From Gammaproteobacteria bacterium (GTDB lineage Bacteria; Pseudomonadota; Gammaproteobacteria; SZUA-140), in NCBI GenBank assembly GCA_016712635.1, contig JADJQS010000001.1:532001-596000 (forward strand): DNA of 64,000 nt. Reading direction: 5' to 3'. Positions 35,089 to 44,157 of this stretch are shown here, piece by piece. The position numbers and the translations under genes were made by a program. The first letter of the stretch is position 1; every line of letters begins with the position of its first letter. The notes below the pieces were generated by a model. The model was not told the origin of the DNA. It saw only the letters and a program-made list of their open reading frames with translations, and ran no database searches.

Positions 35089-36216
35089 TCAGTCAGTAAG
35101 ACCCAGCGCCGTGAGATAGGCCCGCGCGCTGGCCTCCACGGTATAGTCCGCCGCAGCCAGGCGCAATACTGTGGAGGACAGCGGGCCGTCAAGCGTCGCT
35201 GCCATCGCCCGGGCGAGCGCCGCATCGTCGCCGACCTTGACCAGTGGACCGTAACGCCCGCCCGCCAGCAGCTCGCGCGGGCCGCTCGGACAGTCGGTGG
35301 AGGCCACCGGCACTCCCAGCGCGAGCGCCTCGGTCAAGGCGTTGGGCGAACCCTCCCAGGCGGAGGACAGCACGAACAGGCGCGCGCGCGCCAGATAGCT
35401 GTAGGGATTCTCGGCGAAACCGGGAAAGGCGATGTCCGCTGCGACCCCGAGCCGGGCGGCCAGGGCCACGTAGTCTGCCTGCAGCCGTCCGCGTCCCAGC
35501 AGCATCAACCGGCAGTCGCGTCCGGCGCGCAGGCGGGCGAAGGCGCGGATCAGCGTGGCGAAATCCTTCTGCTCGGTGAAGCGCCCCATGCCGAGGATCA
35601 CCGGCGGACCGGCGGGTTCTACCAGCCACGGGTGCGGCGGCGCTTCCCGCGCCAGCGCCTCGAGCCCGGGCGTCACCACCGGATTGCGGATCACCTGGAG
35701 ACGCGCCGCAGACGCGCCCATCGCGCGGATGTCATCCGCCACGCCCTGCGACACCGCCACGACGGCATCGGCCCGGGGATAGAATCGGCGCACCGACCAG
35801 GCCCAGAAGGCGTAACGCAGGCGGCCCTTGCGTTCGAGCGCAGCAGAAACCGTGGTGCCGATCCGTCCGACGATGCGGACGGGAACGCCGCTCAGACGCC
35901 GCGCCCACAGCGCAAGCAGCAGTGCGCGGTGCTTGGCGGCAAGCAGCGCCAGCGGACGGGACTCGCGCAGATAGCGTATCAGCGCGGGCAGATTCACAAA
36001 GGTGTGCGCGCTGCCGAGCTTCAGGACGCGTATGCCCGGAGGAAGCTCCGCCAGCCGCGGGCCGCGCGCCTTGATCAGCAGCAGATCGATCTCGACGCCG
36101 CGTGCAACCATGCCGTGGAGCAGGTTGATCATCATGCGCTCCACGCCGCCGTCGCCGGAAAATGACACCAGCACGGCAAGCCTGGGCGCACGATGCGATG
36201 CGGCGGACTCGGGCAT
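35089..36216 (-). CDS. Glycosyltransferase family 4
   Basis: A 375-residue GT-B fold enzyme. The N-terminal acceptor domain starts 'LAVLVSFSGDGGVERMMINL'. The C-terminal donor domain has 'GRFTEQKDFATLIRAFARL' and 'WEGSPNALTEALALGVPVAS', the second holding the conserved E-x7-E. The segments 'VRIVGRIGTTVSAAL' and 'STDCPSGPRELL' are shared with the glycosyltransferase at 36943, so the two look like duplicates. The sugar specificity cannot be told from sequence. It forms a tight leftward unit with the sulfotransferase and the methyltransferase-like gene. Confidence 0.88.
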   Translation of the reverse strand: MPESAASHRAPRLAVLVSFSGDGGVERMMINLLHGMVARGVEIDLLLIKARGPRLAELPPGIRVLKLGSAHTFVNLPALIRYLRESRPLALLAAKHRALLLALWARRLSGVPVRIVGRIGTTVSAALERKGRLRYAFWAWSVRRFYPRADAVVAVSQGVADDIRAMGASAARLQVIRNPVVTPGLEALAREAPPHPWLVEPAGPPVILGMGRFTEQKDFATLIRAFARLRAGRDCRLMLLGRGRLQADYVALAARLGVAADIAFPGFAENPYSYLARARLFVLSSAWEGSPNALTEALALGVPVASTDCPSGPRELLAGGRYGPLVKVGDDAALARAMAATLDGPLSSTVLRLAAADYTVEASARAYLTALGLTD

Positions 36217-36233
36217 GGGGCCGGTGGCGGTGC

Positions 36234-36953
36234 TCAGTAGTATGCCGCTTCGCGGAAGGCACCGCCGGCGATCAGGAACTGGGACTTGCGCGCACGCGTC
36301 ACTGCGCAGGCGATCTCCGCTCCGCGCGCGTTGAGGTGCTTCAGGGTCGCCTCGATCGTATCCTGATCCCCGCGGCGCTCCGCGTCGTCGAACAGCAGGA
36401 TGAAATCCCTTCCCAGCAGGGGATCCAGGTACTCGAGAGTCCCCCAGCGCGAGCGGCGACGCTGTGACACCGGTCCGTCCACGACGATGAGATCCATGGG
36501 TCCGCCCAGCGCGGCGGGCGCCAGATCATAGGTCTGACAGGGAGTGTCGTGGACATCGCGCAGCGTCAGCGGCGCCTGGATGATGGAGTGGCGCACCTGT
36601 TTCTGCATACGCGCGGCCCAGGCGGCGTCGTGCTCGACGGTGGTGATCTCCAGGTCCCGCACGCGCGCCAGGTCGTCGAGCAGCAGCGTGGTTTGCCCGC
36701 AACCGAGTTCGAGCACCCGGCGTACCGGCAGTTCAGTAATGACGCGCAGGATCAGGTAGAGCAGGCTGTAATTGGCCGCGTTGCGATGTGGAAAATAGCG
36801 GTGCTCGATCTTCAGCCGGGGCAGGGCATTGGAGAACAGCCGTTCGAACAACAGTTCGCGTGACTGCAGCAGGATGCGCCGCGTACGGTCGTTCCCGTGG
36901 AACAGCCAGCGCGGCCGGCGCACCCGCAGGCTCTTCAGGAGATCATGCGTCAT
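36234..36953 (-). CDS. SAM-dependent methyltransferase-like protein
   Basis: A 239-residue class I methyltransferase fold. Motif I is 'VRRVLELGCGQTTLLLDDLA' near residue 78, then 'ITTVEHDAAWAARM', and motif II-like 'MDLIVVDGPVSQRRRSRWG' near residue 150. The target is not known; the flanking glycosyltransferases suggest a sugar or lipid-linked intermediate. Its start overlaps the end of the upstream glycosyltransferase gene by 11 bases. The C-terminal strand 'KSQFLIAGGAFRE' completes the fold. Confidence 0.75.
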   Translation of the reverse strand: MTHDLLKSLRVRRPRWLFHGNDRTRRILLQSRELLFERLFSNALPRLKIEHRYFPHRNAANYSLLYLILRVITELPVRRVLELGCGQTTLLLDDLARVRDLEITTVEHDAAWAARMQKQVRHSIIQAPLTLRDVHDTPCQTYDLAPAALGGPMDLIVVDGPVSQRRRSRWGTLEYLDPLLGRDFILLFDDAERRGDQDTIEATLKHLNARGAEIACAVTRARKSQFLIAGGAFREAAYY

Positions 36954-38088
36954 GTTTCATGCCTGTGGACAAGGTGGCAACACCGGAGCAGTCCGGTTCC
37001 AGATCCATGGCCCTGAGATAGGCGCGGGTCGCCTGGGCGACCCCGTAAGGACGTGCCGCCTCATGCAAGATCTCGCGGGCGGGCGGATTGCGCAGCAGCG
37101 CCGCCAGGGCGTGCGCCAGTCGCGCGTCGTCTCCGACCGGCACGAGCATGCCGTTACGACCTTCCTGCAGGATCTCGCGCGGACCGCTTGGACAATCCGT
37201 GGAAACCACGGGCGTTCCCACCGCCAGTGCCTCGATCAACACAACCGGCATTCCCTCCCAGCGCGAGCTGAGTGCGAATACGTCCGCGCGTGCCATGAAA
37301 GCATAGGGGTTGCGCGTAAAACCCGGCAGGCTGACATCGTCAGCCACGCCCAGTTCGCGTGCGAGCGCAAGCAGATTCCCGCGTTGGCCGCCATCACCCA
37401 GAATAATGAGCCGCGCCGCCAAACCGGCGCGCACACGGGCAAATGCGCGAATGAGTGTAGCAAAATCCTTGCGCGGAGATAGCTCGCCGACGCCAAGGAA
37501 GACCGGCCTGTCCTTGTCCACCAGCCAGGGGTGGTCCGCCGGCTGTGCCGCCTTCTCCGCAAGATCACGCGTGATCAACGGGCTTTCAACGGTGCAGACG
37601 CGTACTTCGGGCAGGCCGGCCACCCTGGCCAGGTCCAGCGACGCCCCGCGCGAGGGCGTGATCACGGCATCCGCATGCGGGTAGAGCAGGCGCATCCACA
37701 GCATTTCCACCCAGCGCTGCACCCGGGGACGCGATGCCAGGTCGACCGACACCGTGGTTCCCACGCGCACGACGATCCGGGTATGCGCCCGTGCCAGCCA
37801 GCGCGCCAGCAGGACCATGCGATTGACGCGATACTTGTCGCACAGCAGCACCGCGGGGCGGGCGCGTCTCAGGTAGCTCACCAGCGGCAACAATGCCGTT
37901 CCGACGTGAGAACTTCCGAGATCGATACGATCGACCCCCTCGGGCAGGTCTTGCAGATACGGCCCGTGATTGCGTATCTGCAACAGATCGACCTTATGGC
38001 CGGCCGCGACGAATCCGGGGACCAGATGTCCGACCAGCCGATCGACGCCACTGTGGCCGGAAGTAGCGAAAAAGCACGCGATCTTCAT
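36943..38088 (-). CDS. Glycosyltransferase family 4
   Basis: A 381-residue GT-B enzyme that begins 'KIACFFATSGHSGVDRLVGH', has 'VGELSPRKDFATLIRAFARV' and 'RWEGMPVVLIEALAVGTPVV', and resembles the gene at 35089 ('TRIVVRVGTTVSVDL', 'STDCPSGPREIL'). The ATG at 38088 is chosen because it opens the Rossmann strand; an in-frame ATG ten codons upstream adds unrelated residues. First gene of the leftward unit of four. Sugar specificity is unknown. Confidence 0.88.
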   Translation of the reverse strand: MKIACFFATSGHSGVDRLVGHLVPGFVAAGHKVDLLQIRNHGPYLQDLPEGVDRIDLGSSHVGTALLPLVSYLRRARPAVLLCDKYRVNRMVLLARWLARAHTRIVVRVGTTVSVDLASRPRVQRWVEMLWMRLLYPHADAVITPSRGASLDLARVAGLPEVRVCTVESPLITRDLAEKAAQPADHPWLVDKDRPVFLGVGELSPRKDFATLIRAFARVRAGLAARLIILGDGGQRGNLLALARELGVADDVSLPGFTRNPYAFMARADVFALSSRWEGMPVVLIEALAVGTPVVSTDCPSGPREILQEGRNGMLVPVGDDARLAHALAALLRNPPAREILHEAARPYGVAQATRAYLRAMDLEPDCSGVATLSTGMKHDA

Positions 38089-38757
38089 CGTGGCTGCATT
38101 GTAACTCAAAGCCTCCACCGGGATTTCGGAATTTGCCCGTGAACCGCCCGCACACCCGCAGCCGCATCAACACCGCGATAGCGGCGAAGCGTGGATTGCC
38201 GCGCTGAACTTCGTTTCCAGAGTATGTGAATCGTCCGATCACCGCAGACAGCGGTTCACCCTGCGCCTGTCACGGCGTCGTTGCTCACCTGTAGCCTGCG
38301 TGCATCCCAAAAGGTTCGCGCTGGTCCCGGGCATGCGCCGGACCGCGCGTGTTGTCGATCAAATCAACATCGACGAACAATACCCCAACTTCGGGCAGGG
38401 TCTGCTGCCCGACGCCGGCCGGCGCGACCGGCAGGATCCGGGCGCGGCCGAAGTTCCGGATGGAGATAGTGTAAAGGTAACCGGATCGGACGCTGCCGAT
38501 GGACAAGGACGGCGATCGGCGGATCTGCCGTGAGGTGTCTCAAAGCGGTTTATTATTAAGCTCCGCCGTATCTCCGGACAGTCCCGCCACCGGCCGCCAC
38601 CCGGCAGGCGCGTCGCATGGCGCGGTTATGCTATCATCGCCGCACCGGAATGAATCTTCCAGCGAGAGGACGGATCTCCATCAAGCACGGACACCCTTGT
38701 AACGATGGAGTATTCCACCTCACACCCCGCGCCGACACCGCTCGCCGTGCAGCAGAC
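38089..38757. other. Long intergenic region between divergent polysaccharide genes
   Basis: About 670 bases with no gene that I can support. A leftward reading frame at 38285-38506 (73 codons, TTG start, no ribosome-binding site) has a protein-like composition ('LPEVGVLFVDVDLIDNTRG') and ends at a proper stop; it may be a remnant. The rest should hold promoters of the divergent units. Confidence 0.4.
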
Positions 38758-40083
38758 ATGATATCGACCCGAGCCAACGGTCACTCTTCCCGCGTCGGCC
38801 GGGGTGGACTCTACCTGTTCGCCTTGTCCATATGGCTGAGCCCCGCCAGCGCCTATGCCGGACTGGCCCTGATGATCTCGGCCGCGTTCGCCGACCCCGC
38901 CGCAAGAAGCTCCCTGCGGCGCGATCCCATGGTGCGGCTCGCCCTCCTGTTCGCGGTCGTTCTCCTTATTTATGTGCTCTGGACGGCCAGGGGCACCTCG
39001 GACAGCCTTGCCGTGCTGTGGGAAGATACCTGGGAATGGCTGCGCCTGTTCCTGTTCTTTCCCTTCGTCGCCTGGTGGCTCGGCGGCGACGAGCGCCGCC
39101 TCGGGATCGCCCTGCTGCTCGCGCTGGGCGGCCTGCTGCTGAAGATATCGCTCGGCATCCATGCCCATGGACTGGCCGTCCTGTGGTCCGATCGACGCAT
39201 CGGCTTCGGTCTGCCCGTGATATCTTTCGGTCTGTTCTGCGCCACGACCCTGCTCGGTCTCCTCGTACTGGCTCCACGCTGGTGGTCGGCGGGGCGGCCG
39301 TGGCCCGCCGCAACCGCCCGTTTCATCGCATGGTGCGCCGCCCTGACCATCGTGCTGCAGGGACTCATTACCTCGCAGTCGCGCGACGCCTGGATTGCCG
39401 CGCTGATCGTATTCCCGCCGGTCCTGCTCCTTCAGCTGTCTTACTCCCTGCGCCGGGTGGCCGGTGTATCCTGGCCGCGCCTCGGCCTGGCCCTCGTCCT
39501 GGTCGCAGGGCTGACAGGTTCCATCACGGCGCGAAACTTCGACACCATCGCGGCCCGGCTGAACGATGAACGCGCCTCCTGGCAGGCCCTGCTGGCCGGG
39601 GAACTGGACAAGATTCCCGACGGCTCGATCGGCTATCGCGTGCAGATGATCGAGTTCGGCCTGCACAAATGGCTGGAGCAGCCTCTGATCGGCTGGGGTC
39701 CGCACAGCTATCGGGTGCTGATAGAGCAGATCGACAATACAAGATTGCGTGTCATGCCGCATCTCCATAACGCCTACATTGAGACCCTGCTGACATTCGG
39801 AATTCTCGGCGCGCTGTTCTTTCTCTACCTCATGGGCCGGCTGTGCACGGTGATGTGGCAGTCATGGCGCGCGGGACGACTGTCGGCGGATTACGCGCTG
39901 TTCCTGTCCGGCGCGCTCGGATTGCAGTTCCTCTGGTGCCTCGCCAGCTTCGGTCTCAATCAGGTCGCGTGGAACTTCTACTTCGCCATGCTTGCCGGCG
40001 CAATCTACGGCTACCACATGCAGGCGCGCGAAGGAAAGAGCCCGGTCCGGGGCGCCGTGAGCGACGAACGTCCGGGATCGTAG
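38758..40083 (+). CDS. O-antigen ligase-like membrane protein (Wzy/WaaL family)
   Basis: A 441-residue protein with about ten hydrophobic spans and a large periplasmic loop around residues 275-330, the layout of O-antigen ligases and polymerases. The segment 'KWLEQPLIGWGPHSYRVL' followed by 'MPHLHNAYIETLLTFGILGA' matches the family's conserved His-containing region. The start is the ATG at 38758; longer in-frame readings exist. It is the first gene of a rightward unit with an AsnB-type gene two bases downstream. Confidence 0.85.
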   Translation: MISTRANGHSSRVGRGGLYLFALSIWLSPASAYAGLALMISAAFADPAARSSLRRDPMVRLALLFAVVLLIYVLWTARGTSDSLAVLWEDTWEWLRLFLFFPFVAWWLGGDERRLGIALLLALGGLLLKISLGIHAHGLAVLWSDRRIGFGLPVISFGLFCATTLLGLLVLAPRWWSAGRPWPAATARFIAWCAALTIVLQGLITSQSRDAWIAALIVFPPVLLLQLSYSLRRVAGVSWPRLGLALVLVAGLTGSITARNFDTIAARLNDERASWQALLAGELDKIPDGSIGYRVQMIEFGLHKWLEQPLIGWGPHSYRVLIEQIDNTRLRVMPHLHNAYIETLLTFGILGALFFLYLMGRLCTVMWQSWRAGRLSADYALFLSGALGLQFLWCLASFGLNQVAWNFYFAMLAGAIYGYHMQAREGKSPVRGAVSDERPGS

Positions 40084-40085
40084 CC

Positions 40086-41891
40086 ATGTGCGGGATCGCC
40101 GGAATCTATGGATCTGCAACGGCGAATCCGTCCTTGTTGCGCGCCATGGCAGGCCGCCTGGCGCACCGCGGCCCGGATCATCAGGGCACATACGCCGCGG
40201 ACGGAGCCGGGCTCGCCCACACACGGCTCTCCATCATCGACCTCGGCGGCGGCGATCAGCCGCTGCACGCCGGCGACGGCCGCCTGAGCCTGATCGCCAA
40301 CGGCGAGATCTATAACTACGTAGAACTGCGCGCCGAGCTGGAACGGCGCGGCCGCCGCTTTGCGACCGGATCGGATTGCGAGACCATCCTGCACGCCTAC
40401 GCGGAATACGGCGACGGCTTCCTCGACCGGCTGCACGGCATGTTCGCATTCGCGCTGCACGACCGCGCGCGCGGACTGCTGATCCTGGCGCGCGATCGCC
40501 TCGGCATCAAGCCGCTGTTCCTCGCCCGCACCAGCGCGGGCTGGGCCTTCGCGTCGGAACTCAAGGCGCTGCTGCCTGTCATCGGCAGACCCGCCGTCGA
40601 TCCGCGCGCACTCGCGCAGTATCTCCAATGCCAGTTCAGCACCGGCCGTGCGACCGTCTGGGCCGGGATCGAGCGCCTCCTGCCCGGCGAAACGGTAACG
40701 CTCGCCGCCAACGGCGAGATGACGCGGCGGCGCTACTGGTTGCCGCAGGACATCCTGCCCGCGGCGACCAGCTTCGACGACGCGGCCGCGCGCTTCGACG
40801 AGCTGATGCACACCGTCATGATCGAGCACATGCGCGCCGACGTCCCGTTCGGACTGTTCCTCTCCGGCGGGCTCGATTCCTCGTTGCTGCTCGCCCTGCT
40901 GAGCCGGCTCAAGGGAGAAGCGGTCCGCACATTCTCGGTCGGGTTCGCCGACTCGCCGCGCGGCACGGAGCTCGACCTTGCCGGGCAGCTGGCGCGGCAG
41001 TACGGCAGCCGCCATACCGTACTGTGCCCGACCGGTCAGGACATGCTCGACCGGCTCGCGCTCAGCGTCTGGGCCGCGGATGACCTGATGCGCGACTTCG
41101 CCAACCTGCCCACCCTCATGCTGGCGGAGGCGGCGGGCGCCGAGCTCAAGGTGGTGTTCACCGGCGAGGGCGGCGACGAGGTGTTCGGCGGCTATCATCG
41201 CTACCGCAGCGGTCGCCTCGAACGCTGGCTCAAGAACCTCGTCCATCCGGGCAGCGGCGGCTTCCGCACCACCGGCAATTTCCGCGGCCTGGAACGGGCG
41301 GTGTTCGGCGACGTGCTGCGGGACGCCACCCGCCAATGGCGCAACGACTTCATCTCCGCCTGGCAATCCGCCCCGCGCGGATGGAGCACCCTGCAGCGCA
41401 TGCAGCTGGTCGACCTCACGACGGCGCTGCCCGACAACCTGCTGGTCAAGGCCGATCGCCTGCTGATGGCCTTCGGGGTCGAGGGCCGCGTGCCCTTCCT
41501 CGATCATCGCGTGGTCGGGTTCGGCCTCGCCCTGCCCGATGCGCTGAAGATCACGCCGCAGCACGGCAAGGAATTCCTGCGCCGCTGGGCGCGGCGCTAT
41601 CTGCCGCCTGAACATCTGCGCGCGCCCAAGCGCGGCTTCACCGTGCCGATGGACGCCTGGCTCCAGGGCGCGACGCTGGACCGGCTGGAGCGGATACTGT
41701 CCTCCTCCCCCGCCATCCGGGAATGGTTCCGGCCGCAGGCGGTCCGCCGGCTGGCGGATCTTCAGCGGCGCGGACGCAATGTGACCAGAAACCTCGGCGC
41801 CATGTTGCAATTCGCACTCTGGCACCGCATCTTCATCGAGGGGGACGGTTCGCGCCCCGCAGTCCAGGACCCGCTCACCTACCTCGCATGA
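40086..41891 (+). CDS. asnB: Asparagine synthase (glutamine-hydrolysing) type amidotransferase
   Basis: A 601-residue class II amidotransferase. Cys2 of MCGIAGIYG is the glutaminase nucleophile after Met removal; 'RLAHRGPDHQGTY', 'HTRLSIIDLGGGDQPL' and 'IANGEIYNYVELRAELE' define the glutaminase domain. The synthase domain has the ATP P-loop 'LFLSGGLDSSLLLALLS' near residue 262. Such AsnB paralogues in polysaccharide loci often amidate sugar carboxylates, so substrate is uncertain. The start is 2 bases after the ligase-like gene; the stop overlaps the next start (ATGA). Confidence 0.88.
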   Translation: MCGIAGIYGSATANPSLLRAMAGRLAHRGPDHQGTYAADGAGLAHTRLSIIDLGGGDQPLHAGDGRLSLIANGEIYNYVELRAELERRGRRFATGSDCETILHAYAEYGDGFLDRLHGMFAFALHDRARGLLILARDRLGIKPLFLARTSAGWAFASELKALLPVIGRPAVDPRALAQYLQCQFSTGRATVWAGIERLLPGETVTLAANGEMTRRRYWLPQDILPAATSFDDAAARFDELMHTVMIEHMRADVPFGLFLSGGLDSSLLLALLSRLKGEAVRTFSVGFADSPRGTELDLAGQLARQYGSRHTVLCPTGQDMLDRLALSVWAADDLMRDFANLPTLMLAEAAGAELKVVFTGEGGDEVFGGYHRYRSGRLERWLKNLVHPGSGGFRTTGNFRGLERAVFGDVLRDATRQWRNDFISAWQSAPRGWSTLQRMQLVDLTTALPDNLLVKADRLLMAFGVEGRVPFLDHRVVGFGLALPDALKITPQHGKEFLRRWARRYLPPEHLRAPKRGFTVPMDAWLQGATLDRLERILSSSPAIREWFRPQAVRRLADLQRRGRNVTRNLGAMLQFALWHRIFIEGDGSRPAVQDPLTYLA

Positions 41892-42940
41892 CATCGCCAG
41901 CCCCGCCGCGCAGCATCCTGATCATCCGCCTCAGCGCCATCGGCGACGTCGTCATGGCCACGCCCCTGATCAAGGCGCTGCGCCGCAGCTATCCCGGCGC
42001 ACGGATCGCCTGGCTGGTTGAACCCGTGGCTGCGGGGCTGTTGTGCGACAACCCGGACCTGGATGAGGTGATCGTCTGGCCGCGCGCCGAGTGGCGCGCA
42101 CTGTGGCGCGCCCGGCGCTACCGCGCGGCATGGGACTCCATGCGTGATTTCACCCGTGCGCTGCAACGGCGGCGGTTCGACCTCGTACTCGATATCCAGG
42201 GGCTCCTTAAAAGCGCCGTGTGGGCGCGCCTGACCGGGGCGTCCGAACGTATCGGGCTGGGGTCGCGCGAGGGAGGCGGTCTGCTCATGACGCGCGTCGT
42301 CGCACGCCCGCCGCCCGATGATCGCATCGGTTCCGAATACCTGCATCTCGCCCGGACGCTCGGTCTCGATGCCGGAGGATTCCCGATGGATATCGCGCTT
42401 GGCGCGGATGACGAGGAATTCGCCCGCGCCTATGCCGCGAGGACCGGGCCCTACGCGGTGTTCTGTCCCTTCACCACGCGTCCGCAGAAACATTGGTTCG
42501 AGGAGCGCTGGCCGCAGCTCGCGGCGGAGGTGGGGACGCGCTTCGGACTGACGCCGGTACTGCTCGGCGGTCCCGCCGATGCGGCCGCGGCAGCGAGACT
42601 CCGGCATGACGCCCCCCGGCTGGAGAGCCAGGCCGGCCTCACCACGCTGACCCGGAGTGCGGCCCTGATCAAGCACGCGGCCTGCCTGATCGGCGTGGAC
42701 ACCGGTCTCACCCACATGGGTATCGCCTTTGACGTGCCGACCGTCGCCCTGTTCGGCTCGACCCGCCCCTACCTCGATACCACGCGCGCCAACGCAAGGG
42801 TGCTCTATCACCGGCTCGACTGCTCGCCGTGCCGGCGCCATCCGACCTGCGGCGGCGCCTATACCTGCATGCGCCTGATCGAGGTGAAGGAGGTCGCGAA
42901 CACGCTGGCGCTGCTGCTGGGCGGGGAGTCGCACGCATGA
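41888..42940 (+). CDS. Glycosyltransferase family 9 (heptosyltransferase-like)
   Basis: A 350-residue GT9 enzyme. 'ILIIRLSAIGDVVMATPLI' and 'LVLDIQGLLKSAVWARLTGA' are typical of ADP-heptose:LPS heptosyltransferases; 'VDTGLTHMGIAFDVPTVALF' is the donor-site motif. It resembles the RfaF/WaaC group and probably adds heptose to the inner core. The ADP-heptose would be made with HldE, encoded 4 kb downstream. It overlaps both neighbours by four bases. Confidence 0.9.
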   Translation: MTSPAPPRSILIIRLSAIGDVVMATPLIKALRRSYPGARIAWLVEPVAAGLLCDNPDLDEVIVWPRAEWRALWRARRYRAAWDSMRDFTRALQRRRFDLVLDIQGLLKSAVWARLTGASERIGLGSREGGGLLMTRVVARPPPDDRIGSEYLHLARTLGLDAGGFPMDIALGADDEEFARAYAARTGPYAVFCPFTTRPQKHWFEERWPQLAAEVGTRFGLTPVLLGGPADAAAAARLRHDAPRLESQAGLTTLTRSAALIKHAACLIGVDTGLTHMGIAFDVPTVALFGSTRPYLDTTRANARVLYHRLDCSPCRRHPTCGGAYTCMRLIEVKEVANTLALLLGGESHA

Positions 42941-44031
42941 AGATCATGCACGTCGAGGCCGGCATGCATCTCTACGGCGGCGCCCAGCAGGTGCTGTACC
43001 TGATGGAGGGCTTGCGCGCGCGCGGCTGCGGCAACCTGCTGGTGTGCCCGCCGGGCAGCGCGATCGCACAGGCGGCGCGCGCTGCGGGGCATCCGGTGAC
43101 TGAACTCCCGTTGCGTGGCGACGCCGACCTTGGTTTCGTGCCGCGTCTGTATGCGTTATTGCGCCGGGAGGGTCCCGACCTCGTTCATCTGCACAGCCGG
43201 CGCGGTGCCGACGTACTGGGTGGCGTCGCGGCGCGCCTCGCAGGCATACCCTGTGTGCTCTCGCGGCGGGTGGACAATCCCGAGGCGGCGGCCTGGGCGC
43301 GCGTCAAATACCGCCTCTATGATCGCGTGATCACCATATCGGAGGGTATTCGCCGCGTACTGCTCGACGCCGGCGTGACGCCGGAACGGGTGGTCTGCGT
43401 ACTGAGCGCGGTGGATCCCGCGCCGTATGCGCACGGGTGCGAGCGGGGCTGGTTCCTGTCCGAATTCGGACTCCCGCCCGAGGCGCGCGTACTCGGCATG
43501 ATCGCCCAGCTGATCCCGCGCAAGGGCCACCGCCATCTGCTCGCCGCGCTGCCGCGGGTATTGCAGCGCCATCCCGACGTGCATGTACTCTGTCTCGGCC
43601 AGGGCCCGCTGCACGATGAACTGGCCGCCCGCATCGCGCAGGCACCGTATCGCGGGCGGGTACAGCTGGCCGGATTTCGCACCGACCTCGCGCGCCTGCT
43701 GCCCTGCTTCTACGGCGTGGTGCATCCGGCCGAGATGGAGGGCCTCGGGGTGTCGTTGCTGCAGGCCGCCGCCGCCGGAGTTCCTGTCGTGGCGAGCCGC
43801 GTGGGCGGCATTCCCGAGGCGGTGCGCGACGGCGTCAACGGCCTGCTGGTGCCACCGGCCGACGTGGACGCGCTCGCGCGGGCGCTGGAGCGCCTGCTGG
43901 CCGATCCTGCGCTGGCAGCCGAATGCGGCCGCCGCGGCCGCATCCTGGTGCACGAGGAGTTCTCCATCGACCGCATGGTCGAGGGCAACCGTTCCGTCTA
44001 CGCAGAGGTGCTGGGCGCGCGCCACCGCTGA
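42937..44031 (+). CDS. Glycosyltransferase family 4
   Basis: A 364-residue GT-B enzyme beginning 'KIMHVEAGMHLYGGAQQVLY'. The donor domain has 'IAQLIPRKGHRHLLAALPRV' and 'EMEGLGVSLLQAAAAGVPVV'. It is the last gene of the rightward ligase-AsnB-GT9-GT4 unit, starting with a four-base overlap. It converges on msbA with 126 bases between stops in which I see no gene. Product probably LPS core or O-chain; specificity unknown. Confidence 0.88.
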   Translation: MKIMHVEAGMHLYGGAQQVLYLMEGLRARGCGNLLVCPPGSAIAQAARAAGHPVTELPLRGDADLGFVPRLYALLRREGPDLVHLHSRRGADVLGGVAARLAGIPCVLSRRVDNPEAAAWARVKYRLYDRVITISEGIRRVLLDAGVTPERVVCVLSAVDPAPYAHGCERGWFLSEFGLPPEARVLGMIAQLIPRKGHRHLLAALPRVLQRHPDVHVLCLGQGPLHDELAARIAQAPYRGRVQLAGFRTDLARLLPCFYGVVHPAEMEGLGVSLLQAAAAGVPVVASRVGGIPEAVRDGVNGLLVPPADVDALARALERLLADPALAAECGRRGRILVHEEFSIDRMVEGNRSVYAEVLGARHR

Positions 44032-44157
44032 GCAGGATGTTGCGCTTGCGCTCACGGCCGGCACGCCCTGCAGCCAGCCGGTGATCGTCGGGGCCGGCAT
44101 CGATCCCGTCCGCGCGCCGCTGCGCGCCTGGCTTGCGGCAGACCCGCCGGCCTTTCC

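Noticed and set aside
44032..44157. Small gap between the GT4 gene and msbA with an open frame on +
   Set aside because: The open frame continues a shadow of the GT4 gene; no start or ribosome-binding site of its own.
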